Shown here: positions 18,413 through 27,516 of the stretch, piece after piece
Layout: every line of letters begins with the position of its first letter
Position numbering within the stretch: the stretch's first letter is position 1
Source of the DNA: JAHEKD01 sp965215945
Lineage (GTDB): Bacteria; Pseudomonadota; Gammaproteobacteria; Arenicellales; JAHEKD01
Reading direction: 5' to 3'
Length of the DNA: 64,000 nt
NCBI GenBank assembly: GCA_965215945.1
Contig: CBDCFC010000025.1
Span: 186,001-250,000 of the forward strand
Program-made: the position numbers and the translations under genes
Notes under the pieces: generated by a model
The model's database searches: none
Told to the model about the DNA's origin: nothing
Seen by the model: the letters and a program-made list of their open reading frames with translations, nothing else

Positions 18413-19240
18413 TTGAAAACCGACGACAACTTCACCCAACAAGTCAAAACACTTGACGCTTACGGCCGCAAGAAATCCTTGGCGGTGACTGATGAGCGGC
18501 CACTGGCAGTCTATTTAAATCGCCGAGAAATTGTCACATTGATGACCATGGGAAGCGAAGCCGCAAGTCTTGTCGTGGGTTATCTGAAAAATCAACGGTT
18601 ATTGGATGACCGGCTTGTTCCCAAAGATATAGAAGTTCAAATTGATTGGCAGGTTAATGCGGCTGCCGTCAAGGTGCCAGAAACCATGGTGGCAGAACAT
18701 GTCGATTTGGATAAAAAAACGGTAACCTCAGGCTGTGGTCAAGGTACAGTTTACGGTGATTTGCTAGAAGATCTTGATGCTAAGCAGCTGCCCAGTATTT
18801 CAATTCGACAATCTCAAATTTATCAAGCACTAGAAACCCTTACACCATTTAATGAAATTTATCGTAGTGCTGGAGCAGTACATGGTTGTGCATTATTAGC
18901 TGAAGACCAACAAGTGATTTATTTTGTCGAAGATGTAGGCCGTCACAATGCAGCCGATGCGATTGCCGGAAAGATGTGGTTAGATGGTGTAGACAGTACT
19001 AATAAATGGTTTTATACCACCGGCCGTTTGACCTCTGAAATGGTCATCAAAAGCGTACAAATGGGAATTCCAGTATTGCTCTCACGTTCTGGTGTAACAG
19101 CTATGGGGGTTGATCTGGCCAAAAAGTACAATGTGATTTTAATCGCTCGGGCTAAAGGTAAATTCTTTATTGTTTATCATGGATCTGAAAATATAATACT
19201 GGATCAAATGCCAAGGGATGAAACAAAGCAGAACAGATGA
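18413..19240 (+). CDS. fdhD: Formate dehydrogenase accessory sulfurtransferase FdhD
   Basis: FdhD passes sulfur to the metal-bis-MGD cofactor, a step formate dehydrogenases need for activity. The 275-residue protein has the family landmarks ERPLAVYLNRREIVTLMTMG near the start, TSGCGQGT carrying the conserved cysteine region (one Cys here rather than a CxxC pair), YRSAGAVHGCALL, EDVGRHNAADAIAG, TTGRLTSEMVIKSVQMGIPVLLSRSGVT and AKKYNVILIARAKGKFFIVYHG. The start is TTG at 18413, straight after a palindromic repeat and without a strong ribosome site, so a small shift is possible. It overlaps tupA by four bases. Confidence 0.92.
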   Translation: MKTDDNFTQQVKTLDAYGRKKSLAVTDERPLAVYLNRREIVTLMTMGSEAASLVVGYLKNQRLLDDRLVPKDIEVQIDWQVNAAAVKVPETMVAEHVDLDKKTVTSGCGQGTVYGDLLEDLDAKQLPSISIRQSQIYQALETLTPFNEIYRSAGAVHGCALLAEDQQVIYFVEDVGRHNAADAIAGKMWLDGVDSTNKWFYTTGRLTSEMVIKSVQMGIPVLLSRSGVTAMGVDLAKKYNVILIARAKGKFFIVYHGSENIILDQMPRDETKQNR

Positions 19241-20034
19241 AACGACTGGCAAAATTTTTCCTTTTTTTTGTTGCATTTTGGCTGGCTTTAAATGTGTTTG
19301 CAAAAGACGTCTTAAGGTTGGTGACCACCACGTCAACTGAAAACAGCGGTTTAACCGATTTTTTAGTCAAAGAATTTGACGCTGAAACTGGTATTGAGGT
19401 TCATACAGTTGCAGTCGGTACAGGCAAAGCTTTGGCTATCGCCAGAAATGGCGATGCAGATGTAATTCTGGTTCACTCTAAACCTGATGAACAAAAATTT
19501 GTTGAACAAGGATATGGTTTACAACGTTTCGACGTAATGCATAATGATTTTATTATTGTCGGGCCAACTGCCTTTAGCGAAACCTGGTCAATCCAGGATG
19601 TACTTATCCAAATCAAAACTACCGAATCCCTTTTTCTCTCCCGCGGTGATGACTCTGGCACACATAAAAAAGAACGGGCACTGTGGCAACAAGTTGGTAT
19701 TGATCCAAAAGGCAGTTGGTATCGTGAATCCGGCCAGGGGATGGGTAAAACATTGCAGATCGCCAGCGAATTGCAGGCTTATGCGTTAACCGATCGAGGC
19801 ACATGGCTGGCCCAGAATGCAAATCAAAAACTGGATTTGCAAATCATTTATCAAGGTGATGAAAGTCTGTTTAATCCTTATGGAATTATTGCGGTAAATC
19901 CTAAAAAATTTCCCCATGTAAATATCGATGCCGCCAATCAGCTTATTGACTGGTTACTATCCGCGACGGGTCAGAGCTTAATCAGTGAATTTACTGTGGC
20001 AGGTCAACAATTATTTTTTCCGAACGCTAACTGA
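19237..20034 (+). CDS. tupA: Tungstate ABC transporter substrate-binding protein
   Basis: A periplasmic oxyanion-binding protein of 265 residues with an N-terminal signal segment (about residues 1-22, ending VFAKD). The mature start LRLVTTTSTENSGLTDFLVKEFDAETG is the TupA signature; ModA proteins lack the TTTST loop. VHTVAVGTGKALAIARNGDADVILVHS and LFLSRGDDSGTHKKERALW follow the family pattern, with the RGDDSGTH loop contacting the anion. It is translationally coupled to fdhD (ATGA overlap) and followed by the permease and ATPase. Genetic linkage to a formate dehydrogenase supports tungstate as ligand. Confidence 0.93.
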   Translation: MKRLAKFFLFFVAFWLALNVFAKDVLRLVTTTSTENSGLTDFLVKEFDAETGIEVHTVAVGTGKALAIARNGDADVILVHSKPDEQKFVEQGYGLQRFDVMHNDFIIVGPTAFSETWSIQDVLIQIKTTESLFLSRGDDSGTHKKERALWQQVGIDPKGSWYRESGQGMGKTLQIASELQAYALTDRGTWLAQNANQKLDLQIIYQGDESLFNPYGIIAVNPKKFPHVNIDAANQLIDWLLSATGQSLISEFTVAGQQLFFPNAN

Positions 20035-20041
20035 GGGTGAT

Positions 20042-20743
20042 GTGGACTCAGTTTTTGCTGCATCACTGGAAGCACTCAAGCTATTAGTCAGTTTTGATGC
20101 GGATTTATGGCGCATCATTTGGGTATCGTATTCCGTTTCTGTCAGAGCAATTTTGATCGCCGCACCATTTGCTGTGGTGACGGCTTATTTATTAGCATTT
20201 CATCGTTTTGCATTTCGACAGTTATTAATTTTGCTATTGGAAACTTGGTTAGCCTTGCCGGCCGTAGTCGTTGGGTTGACTCTCTATATTATGCTCTCAC
20301 GCAGCGGCCCACTCGGAGATTGGGGCTTACTATTTACTCAAACGGCAATGGTAATAGGTCAGATCATTCTTGCATTCCCCATTATCGCAGCGATGACTTT
20401 TGCAGTATTTAAGGGTTGTGACGAGCGAATCCGCGAAACAGCGATTACTCTTGGTATGCCTGAATACAAAGCGATTTTGGTAACCATCAGAGAATTACGA
20501 TTTGGTGTGCTGGCGGCGATTGTAGCCGGATTTGGTCGAATCATTGCCGAGGTCGGTTGTGCCTTAATGGTGGGCGGGAATATTTTAAACTACACCCGAA
20601 ATATGACTACGGCTATTGCACTTGAAACTACGAAGGGAAGTTTTACTACCGGTATTGCTTTGGGCATGGTGTTGCTTTTAACAGCCTTGTCTTTAAATTA
20701 TTTTGTTTTCAAGCTGGGGGCTGAGCGTAATCATCTGTTATGA
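20042..20743 (+). CDS. tupB: Tungstate ABC transporter permease
   Basis: An integral membrane protein of about 233 residues with five to six hydrophobic segments and the ABC importer coupling motif (ETAITLGMPEYKAILVTIRELRFGVLAAIVAGFGRIIAEVGCALMVGG). It belongs to the CysT/ModB-like permeases. An upstream GTG at 19985 would overlap tupA by 50 bases; the GTG at 20042 with GAGGG just upstream is the better start. It overlaps tupC by four bases. Confidence 0.88.
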   Translation: MDSVFAASLEALKLLVSFDADLWRIIWVSYSVSVRAILIAAPFAVVTAYLLAFHRFAFRQLLILLLETWLALPAVVVGLTLYIMLSRSGPLGDWGLLFTQTAMVIGQIILAFPIIAAMTFAVFKGCDERIRETAITLGMPEYKAILVTIRELRFGVLAAIVAGFGRIIAEVGCALMVGGNILNYTRNMTTAIALETTKGSFTTGIALGMVLLLTALSLNYFVFKLGAERNHLL

Positions 20744-21402
20744 ACCAACCTTTCCTAAAAGTTCGGCAGCTAGGTCATTCCTATAATGGTCGTCAGGTTT
20801 TTAGTGATTTTAAATTCGCTGTTTCAACCGCTGAAAGCGTATTGTTGCAAGGGGAAAATGGTTCAGGCAAGACGACTATTTTAAAAATCATTTGTGGTTT
20901 GCTTGAGCCAACTGAGGGTGTATTTACCGTAAACAATAAGGCTAAAGTTGACTATCAACAATGTAAGAATCAATTGAGGTCAATGACAATCTACTTACAT
21001 CAACAGCCATTTTTATTTGACACTAGCGTCAGTAAAAATCTCGCCTATGCTAAAAATTCAAATTCAGTTTTGTCAGAAGCAGAGCAGTTGGATTTAATGA
21101 ATCAACTTGGCGTCGAAGAACTGTTGGATCAGAATGCGACTAATTTATCAATTGGCCAAAAACAACGTGTTGCGTTAACCAGGTCACTAATTTTTAATCC
21201 TGAATTGTTGTTATTAGACGAACCGTTTACAGCAATGGATAAGGATTCATTTTCGACCGCCGTTTCTGTGTTGCGGGATTATAAAAAACGAGGCGGCACT
21301 ATGATCATGGTGTCTCATCAGCATGATCGAGAGTTTGAATTGATTGATACATGTTGGTGCATTCATCCCAAAGGAGTCTTGTATTGCGTGTCAGCGGCTT
21401 AA
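20740..21402 (+). CDS. tupC: Tungstate ABC transporter ATP-binding protein
   Basis: A 220-residue cytoplasmic ATPase energising TupB. It has an intact Walker A (GENGSGKTT), Q-loop (LHQQPFLFD), signature LSIGQKQR, Walker B (LLLLDEPFTAMD) and switch histidine (MVSHQHDRE). It has no C-terminal regulatory TOBE domain, which is usual for TupC. It is coupled to tupB by an ATGA overlap, and mobA begins inside its last codons. Confidence 0.92.
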   Translation: MNQPFLKVRQLGHSYNGRQVFSDFKFAVSTAESVLLQGENGSGKTTILKIICGLLEPTEGVFTVNNKAKVDYQQCKNQLRSMTIYLHQQPFLFDTSVSKNLAYAKNSNSVLSEAEQLDLMNQLGVEELLDQNATNLSIGQKQRVALTRSLIFNPELLLLDEPFTAMDKDSFSTAVSVLRDYKKRGGTMIMVSHQHDREFELIDTCWCIHPKGVLYCVSAA

Positions 21403-21977
21403 TTTTGGCAGGTGGCCGGGGTCAACGTATGCAGGGCCGGGATAAAGGCTGGGTCAGGCTGGCTAACAAACCCATGATTGAGTGGATAATTGATCGCCTT
21501 CAACCCCAGGTTGACGAACTAATCATTAACGCCAATCGTACTATTAATCGCTATAAACAACTCAACTATCCGGTCATAGAAGATGAAGCAAAAGGTTTTC
21601 ATGGGCCGCTCGCCGGTATCTTAAGCGGGCTTAAAGCCTGTAAAAACGAGCTCCTGGTTTATGTGCCTTGTGACACGCCGTTTTTCCCCGATGATCTTGT
21701 GGCGAGCATGTTAGAAAAACAACAAGCAGCGTCCGCTGAGATTGTTAGCATTAGTGATGGTGAGCGAACACATCCGGTCTTCGCGTTGATAAAAACCAGC
21801 TTACAACAAAGTTTGCAAGAATATCTTGAATCCGGGCAGCGTAAAATTGATTGCTGGTATCAACAGCATGATTATCAATTGCTTGAATATCCAGGGGGCC
21901 AAAATTTCTTCGAGAATATAAACACTCAAGAGCAGTTACTGGCTGCGGAACATAGGATACAAAATAATGTCGACTAG
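21384..21977 (+). CDS. mobA: Molybdenum cofactor guanylyltransferase
   Basis: MobA adds GMP to molybdopterin to give the MGD cofactor that the formate dehydrogenase needs. The 197-residue protein begins, from a TTG at 21384 with AAGGAG seven bases upstream, with SGLILAGGRGQRMQGRDKGW, the GTP-binding loop of nucleotidyltransferases. YPVIEDEAKGFHGPLAGILSGL and YVPCDTPFFPDDL (metal-binding Asp) follow. A longer in-frame start exists at 21351 but would overlap tupC by 52 bases; the chosen start still overlaps by 19. Confidence 0.92.
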   Translation: MRVSGLILAGGRGQRMQGRDKGWVRLANKPMIEWIIDRLQPQVDELIINANRTINRYKQLNYPVIEDEAKGFHGPLAGILSGLKACKNELLVYVPCDTPFFPDDLVASMLEKQQAASAEIVSISDGERTHPVFALIKTSLQQSLQEYLESGQRKIDCWYQQHDYQLLEYPGGQNFFENINTQEQLLAAEHRIQNNVD

Positions 21978-22482
21978 TCTTCCAGTTTTAGGTTTTGCCG
22001 CTTTTAGCGGAACCGGGAAGACAACTTTGTTGAAAAAGTTGATACCAGTATTAAAGAAGAAAGGGTTGAGGATCGCAGTTATAAAACATGCTCATCACAG
22101 CTTCAACATCGACCTACCGGGAAAAGATAGCTATGAATTAAGAATGGCGGGGGCTGATCAGGTTATCGTTTCTTCGGCGAAGCGTTTTGTCAAAATCATC
22201 GAACAGCTTAAGGAAAAATCGTTACAAGAATGTCTAAGCGAAGTCGATATTCAAAGCTGCGATCTAATTTTAGTAGAAGGTTATAAACGAGCCCAGATCA
22301 AAAAAATTGAACTGCATCGCCCAAGTTTGGGATTTCCTTTGTTATGCCAAACTGACGAGAATATCATCGCGGTGGCAACACACGAGCAATTACCCATTGA
22401 AGTTGATTTGCCGGTATTGGATTTAAATGATATTGAGCAAATAGCAGTGTTTATCAATTCGAGTTTGAGTGAGCTAGCCTAA
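21967..22482 (+). CDS. mobB: Molybdopterin-guanine dinucleotide biosynthesis adaptor protein
   Basis: A 171-residue P-loop GTPase (GFAAFSGTGKTTLLKKLIP, then IAVIKHAHHSFNIDLPGKDSYELRMAGA) that assists MobA. DLILVEGYK is the conserved Walker B-like end. It overlaps mobA by 11 bases and is the last gene of the formate dehydrogenase/tungstate/cofactor transcription unit. It converges with the cyclase pseudogene four bases further on. Confidence 0.92.
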   Translation: MSTSLPVLGFAAFSGTGKTTLLKKLIPVLKKKGLRIAVIKHAHHSFNIDLPGKDSYELRMAGADQVIVSSAKRFVKIIEQLKEKSLQECLSEVDIQSCDLILVEGYKRAQIKKIELHRPSLGFPLLCQTDENIIAVATHEQLPIEVDLPVLDLNDIEQIAVFINSSLSELA

Positions 22483-22486
22483 GCCA

Positions 22487-23828
22487 TTAACTTGCATTGA
22501 TAATAGTGTAAATTTTCATCGGTTTTGAGCGCCCACGCAAACTATGCTCTGTCACAAGTTGATAGTCGAACACATCCCCGGCAGATCGCTTGGTGTTCTC
22601 CGATAACAACAAACGGGTCTTAAATTCCTTGTTTAGTTGTTCCAGCCGTGAAGCGATGTTTACATCATCACTATGAAACGGTGTAATGAAGACGTTCCGG
22701 GATGCCAACTAAGCCACCGGTTACTTCGCCGGTATTAACCCCAATTCGAACTGCTAATTTAACTCCGGAAAAGTTGGTGGTTTTAAGGGTTTGTAAAATT
22801 TCCAATCCGGCTTTGATGGCATTGGCGGCATGGTCCGGATTATGCTTGGGGATATTGAAACTGGCCAAGATCGCGTCACCCTGGAATTGGTTGATGACAC
22901 CACCGTATTTATGAATAGGTTCAGCGGCGACGGCAAAATAAGAATTCAGTGTCATTACTAATTGCTGAGGTGTCATTTTTTCACTGATTGAAGTAAAAGC
23001 CTCCAGGTCGACAAATAAAATGCTGCACTCTCCGGTTTCCGTGCGGGTCAAATCCGGTTCGTGTGATTGGTGTTTTATCTGCTGGGCAATCACATCGGGC
23101 ACAAAACGTGACAAATCTTCAGCAGCAACATTGCTTTGCACAGCTTCTTTTAATAGCCGTTGACCACGTGAAATGACCGCTGCAAGAATCGCGGTTACCA
23201 CAACAATGGAAATAACTTTATCCCATTCCGCGCCGATTAGTATTTTGTTGCTGGTCAGGTATTCAACATAATCGCGGGTGATAAACTCCATTCCGGTTTG
23301 TGAGACAGCGTAGTAGGACATAAATAACCAGCCCAGGGCAGCCGTAATTCCGGCAAAAACGACAAATCCGGGCTCAAATCGTAATGCTCGTAGAGCGATG
23401 AAGATAAAAACATAAAGCAGTGTCGGCGCTTTAAGATAGAACGAAGCAGGTTGTTCGTATTGAATGTGAAAACTCCAGATCAAACCAAACAACAAAGCCA
23501 TATCGACAACAATGGAAATGAGTAAAAAAGGGAAGGTGAGCTTATTTTTATAACTTAAATAAAGTCGCAACAATGTAAATAATAAGTAGGCTCCCAAAAA
23601 CCAGGGTACTGGAGCGAACTCGGTTGAATCCGAGAACGTTTTCGGTGATATCGCATATAAAACGGCAAAGGCGGTCACAATACCCAGTTGTGTCCAGCCG
23701 ATAATTTTTTCACTGGCTTGTTGTTGGGCATTAATATTCTCAGTTATTCGTTTGGGGATATCCTTAACGACCGGTTTTCCGGCTAACCAGTTGTGGGTGG
23801 AGAGAATTTTTTGAAAAAGATTTCGCAA
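22487..23828 (-). pseudogene. Membrane-bound class III nucleotide cyclase, frameshifted
   Basis: Read from 23828 downward: about six hydrophobic segments (residues 40-230), a short linker, then a class III adenylate/guanylate cyclase catalytic domain with ILFVDLEAFTSISEKM (first metal Asp), GGVINQFQGDAILASFN (second metal Asp) and VRIGVNTGEVTGGLVG. After IPERLHYTV the frame ends at a TAG near 22671, whereas the family continues IGDDVNIASRLEQLN. That continuation, DDVNIASRLEQLNKEFKTRLL to IYTIINAS, lies in another frame down to 22487. Seven bases stand where six are expected, so there is one extra base at about 22672-22680. Substrate-choice residues for ATP versus GTP were not resolved. It is either a real lesion or a sequence error. 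Confidence 0.85.
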
Positions 23829-23938
23829 CTTAAATTATTGTCGGTTATTAATATCTTTAGATGTTAGCTAGTTGAGCAGGGGTCCATTATTATTTTACTG
23901 CAGATAAGTTACCATACGGTTTTAAATCAGATTATTGA

Positions 23939-25129
23939 ATGACGAAATATTTAGACAGGCTTCAGGACGCTAAAGTTCTCATTTATAGCCATGATAGTTT
24001 TGGTCTGGGGCATTTGCGTCGTTGTCGGGCGATCGCTCATTCTCTGGTAGATGCCTACAAGGGTTTGTCAGTTTTGATTTTGTCTGGTTCACCGATCATC
24101 AGCCAGTTCGATTTCAAAGCACGGGTGGATTTTGTTCGTATTCCGGGGGTAGTTAAATTACATGATGGCGATTACACCTCGCTGGGTTTGCATATTGATC
24201 TAGATCAAACTCTAGCGATTCGCTCCTCAATTATCCAACATACAGCTGAAATTTATTCCCCGGATATATTTTTAGTCGATAAGGAGCCGCTGGGTTTACG
24301 TGGTGAAGTTGCTGAGACGCTGCGTGTACTGAAACTCAGGGGTACCACTAATATCCTGGGTTTGCGTGATGTGATGGATGATTCAGAAGCCTTGCAGGCC
24401 GAATGGCGACGGAAAGAAGTCTTACCAGCCTTAAATAAGCACTATGATGAAATCTGGGTCTACGGTAGTGAATCTATCGTCAATCCTATTCAAGGTATTA
24501 ACCTACCTCAATCGACCCGAATGAAAATGTGTTATTTAGGCTATTTGAAACGTCAACTGCCCAGCAGAACATATTTGCCGAGAGAATATCGCAACAAACC
24601 ATATATTTTAATTACTACCGGTGGTGGCGGTGATGGTGAACAATTGGTTGATTGGGTGGTGAGGGCCTATGAGCAGGCAAAACCGGACGACATTTTACCC
24701 GGTTTAATCGTGTTAGGACCTTTTATGTCAAATGATGCTCAACGGGAATTTCAGCAACGAATTAGAAAAATAAAAACTTTGAAAGTTAAAACCTTCGATA
24801 GCTATCTGGAAGTCTTGATGGCTAACGCAGAAGGAGTTGTTGCCATGGGCGGCTACAATACGTTTTGTGAAATCCTCTCATTTGATAAAAAGGCAGTATT
24901 AGTGCCGCGGGAAGTACCAAGATTAGAGCAGCATATTCGTGCCGAATTTGCTTGCAAACAAGGTCTGGTGTCCATGCTTGAATATAGCGATTATCAGAAT
25001 ACAGACCTAATGATTGAAGCGCTAAGGCAATTACCAAACCAGACGTTGCCATCTAAATATGGTGGTCAGGATCTGCTCAATGGCTTGGAAAATATTAACC
25101 AGCGTATTGTAGAACTCATCAAAAAATGA
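23939..25129 (+). CDS. MurG-like glycosyltransferase (COG4671-type)
   Basis: A 396-residue GT-B fold protein. The N-terminal half opens with LIYSHDSFGLGHLRRCRAIAHSL, the glycine-rich acceptor-side loop of MurG-like enzymes. The C-terminal half carries ILITTGGGGDGEQLVDW (nucleotide-sugar binding start) and AEGVVAMGGYNTFCEILSFDKKAVLVPR, the donor-binding loop in which GGYNT takes the place of MurG's GASTV-like motif. It matches the predicted glycosyltransferase group COG4671, whose substrate is unknown. The next gene is a second member of the same type and overlaps it by four bases, so the two are probably an ancient duplication acting in succession. Confidence 0.8.
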   Translation: MTKYLDRLQDAKVLIYSHDSFGLGHLRRCRAIAHSLVDAYKGLSVLILSGSPIISQFDFKARVDFVRIPGVVKLHDGDYTSLGLHIDLDQTLAIRSSIIQHTAEIYSPDIFLVDKEPLGLRGEVAETLRVLKLRGTTNILGLRDVMDDSEALQAEWRRKEVLPALNKHYDEIWVYGSESIVNPIQGINLPQSTRMKMCYLGYLKRQLPSRTYLPREYRNKPYILITTGGGGDGEQLVDWVVRAYEQAKPDDILPGLIVLGPFMSNDAQREFQQRIRKIKTLKVKTFDSYLEVLMANAEGVVAMGGYNTFCEILSFDKKAVLVPREVPRLEQHIRAEFACKQGLVSMLEYSDYQNTDLMIEALRQLPNQTLPSKYGGQDLLNGLENINQRIVELIKK

Positions 25130-26262
25130 ACAAAACTTTTGTCTATGTTCAACATTTGCTGGGCATAGGGCATCTACATAGAACTGCGCTAATCACCTCG
25201 GCTCTGGCTGATAATGGCTTTGATGTATCGGTCATTAGTGGCGGTATGCCAGAACCACAGGTTGATTTTGGCAATGTAAGTTTTATTCAATTATCGCCTA
25301 TTAAAACTGACGCAGCCTTTTCGGATCTTTATGATAAAAACAATCAAGTTATTAGTGATAAGTTTAAACAGGATAGATGCTCACAATTAATCAGTCATTA
25401 TCAAAACACTAATCCTGATGTGGTTTTGATTGAAACTTATCCATTCGGCAGACGACAGATGCGTTTTGAGTTATTACCATTACTACAAGAAATTAACAAG
25501 AAAGACAATTCAAAACCGCTGGTTCTATCTTCAATTCGTGATGTTATTCAACCGAAGTCGAAAACAAAAAGAGTTGATGAAATTGTTGAGATTATTGCCA
25601 ATCATTTTGATGCGATTCTGGTTCACGGCGATGAATCGTTTATTAAATTTGACCTTAGCTTTCCAGCCGCTGAACAATTTTCGGACAAAATTTTTTACAC
25701 AGGTTATGTTGCCAAGCCTCAAAATCAAATATTTCAGTCATCCAAACAAAAAAACACTATATTGGTATCAGCGGGAGGCGGCGCGGTCGGTCAAAAACTT
25801 TACCAAACAGCAATTGAAAGTGCAGGGCTAACAGAAAATGCGAAATATCAGTGGCATATTTTGGTCGGAAACAATATTCCAGAGGGACAGTTCAAGCAAC
25901 TCCTGGCCGAAAAAACAGAGAACATGATAGTTGAGCGTAACAGAAATGATTTTACGATGTTGATGGCAAATTGTGCGATCTCCATCTCTCAGGCTGGTTA
26001 TAGCACTATCATGGATATTCTGATAACGGGTGCTAAATCTATTGTTATTCCTTTTGAGGGGGAAAACGAAAAAGAACAACTCCTTCGGGCTAGGGAGTTA
26101 GAAAAAAGGGGATTATTATCAATTATCAGGGAACATGATTTATCCGCAGAGTTTTTGGCAAAATTGATAGATCAAATCGATTCGATGCCCCGGCAAGAAC
26201 AGCTACCAATAGCCATGAATGGAGCGACGATGACTGCACGCCTGGTTGAACAATTATTATAA
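25126..26262 (+). CDS. MurG-like glycosyltransferase (second, paralogous copy)
   Basis: A 378-residue GT-B protein similar in layout to its upstream neighbour: FVYVQHLLGIGHLHRTALITSAL at the N-terminus, DVVLIETYPFGRRQMRFEL, then TILVSAGGGAVGQKLYQTAIES and CAISISQAGYSTIMDILITGAKSIVIPFEGENEKEQLLRARELEKRG near the C-terminus, the donor loop. It is coupled to the first copy by an ATGA overlap. A 7-bp hairpin (26264-26281) follows the stop without a T-run. Donor and acceptor sugars cannot be read. Confidence 0.78.
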   Translation: MNKTFVYVQHLLGIGHLHRTALITSALADNGFDVSVISGGMPEPQVDFGNVSFIQLSPIKTDAAFSDLYDKNNQVISDKFKQDRCSQLISHYQNTNPDVVLIETYPFGRRQMRFELLPLLQEINKKDNSKPLVLSSIRDVIQPKSKTKRVDEIVEIIANHFDAILVHGDESFIKFDLSFPAAEQFSDKIFYTGYVAKPQNQIFQSSKQKNTILVSAGGGAVGQKLYQTAIESAGLTENAKYQWHILVGNNIPEGQFKQLLAEKTENMIVERNRNDFTMLMANCAISISQAGYSTIMDILITGAKSIVIPFEGENEKEQLLRARELEKRGLLSIIREHDLSAEFLAKLIDQIDSMPRQEQLPIAMNGATMTARLVEQLL

Positions 26263-26348
26263 AGAACTTGAATACAAGTTCCTTAAGTGAACACTAATGT
26301 TAATTTTGGTATGATCGGCAATAGTTAATATAAAAGAGGCCCAAACTG

Positions 26349-26816
26349 TTGGATGTATTTGAAGAAGCCAAACAGTTAAGTCGTGTGCCGCTTTTTTCAA
26401 AGCTGGACGCATCAAAACTTAAGCTAATCGCTTTCACCAGTGAGCAACAGCTAAAATTAGCTGATGGCGATTATTTGTTTCATTTTAATGATCCCTCAGA
26501 TTCGATTTATCTGATCCTGGAAGGAACTTTAGAAGTTATTGCCGAGCACGACGATGGTCGTGTTGATGTGATTGTTACACGTGGAAAGAATGAAATCATC
26601 GGTGAAATGGGGGTGATTTCCAATGCGCCACGATCGGCCACTATTCGTGCTAAGCTGGCCCGGCAACGGTGCTGCGTATTGAAGCCGATGCATTCATGAA
26701 TTTATTATGTGAAAATCCCAAGTATGTCATTATATGTAATGCGTGAGCTAAGTGATCGGTTGAATAAATCACATTTGCGTGAAGTTAAAACATTAGAACA
26801 AGAAGCTAAACATTAA
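26349..26816 (+). pseudogene. Cyclic nucleotide-binding domain protein, two compensating frameshifts
   Basis: A small Crp-like cNMP-binding domain without a DNA-binding domain (about 155 residues if repaired). The open part carries VPLFSKLDASKL, DGDYLFHFNDPSDSIYLILEGTLEVI and IIGEMGVISNAPRSATIRA, the phosphate-binding cassette with the conserved Glu and Arg. The frame is then lost at about 26667 (one base missing), the next segment VLRIEADAFMNLLCENPKY reads in another frame, and at about 26728 one extra base restores the original frame (LYVMRELSDRLNKSHLREVKTLEQEAKH, stop 26814-26816). It starts at TTG with GAGG upstream. Its ligand may have come from the nearby cyclase, which is broken too. 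Confidence 0.85.
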
Positions 26817-27443
26817 TTGATAGAATTAAAAGATAGATTTGTTTCGCTATGGCAACGGCATGCGTTTGTGCAAGATGCTGATGTTCCGGCTAAAGTGTTT
26901 GATCAATTGCTGGTGATGTATAGTGAACAATGGCGCAGCTATCATAATACTGAACATATCACAGCCAGTATAGGTTATTTTGATGCCTGTAAAGATCATG
27001 CCGATTTTGCTGATGCGATTGAATTAGCGATCTGGTTTCATGACTGTGTTTATGTATTGGGTGCGGCGGACAATGAAGCTAAAAGCCGAGACTGGTTTTT
27101 GCAAAAGTCTGAAGACTACCTGGTTCCGGCATTAAGGCAAACAGTCGATGTTTTGATTATGGATACTCGCCATATAGACATACCGAAAACGGATGATGGA
27201 AAGTTGATTGCCGATATTGATTTAACAAGTTTTGGTTTGCCCTGGGATGAATACATGAAGGACAGTCTAGCGGTGCAAAGTGAATTCCCCCCTCAACCGG
27301 CAGATTCTGTCGCCAGCGGCAAAAGAGCATTTTTGAAAAATCTGGTCAAAGATGGGCAGATTTATTATTCCGATTATTACCTTCAAAACTTTGAACGCAA
27401 GGCACAGGAAAATGTTCAGCGTCACCTCGAGTTGCTGCAATAA
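26817..27443 (+). CDS. Predicted HD-superfamily metal-dependent phosphohydrolase (COG4339-like)
   Basis: A 208-residue protein with an HD-type core: YHNTEHITASIGYFDACK supplies early histidines, AIELAIWFHDCVYVLGAADNEAKS holds the HD metal pair, and LIMDTRHI and IADIDLTSFG give the distal His and Asp. This arrangement is characteristic of the COG4339 predicted phosphohydrolases, whose substrate is unknown. The start is TTG directly after the stop of the cyclic-nucleotide-binding gene, suggesting one message. Hydrolysis of a nucleotide signal is conceivable from the context, but there is no direct support. Confidence 0.75.
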   Translation: MIELKDRFVSLWQRHAFVQDADVPAKVFDQLLVMYSEQWRSYHNTEHITASIGYFDACKDHADFADAIELAIWFHDCVYVLGAADNEAKSRDWFLQKSEDYLVPALRQTVDVLIMDTRHIDIPKTDDGKLIADIDLTSFGLPWDEYMKDSLAVQSEFPPQPADSVASGKRAFLKNLVKDGQIYYSDYYLQNFERKAQENVQRHLELLQ

Positions 27444-27516
27444 TAAAGAGTGCGTTTCGTTTTTTATTGTTCGGCTATTATTTTCTCTGCTCTAGAAGAT
27501 CACATAGAGAAACGCG

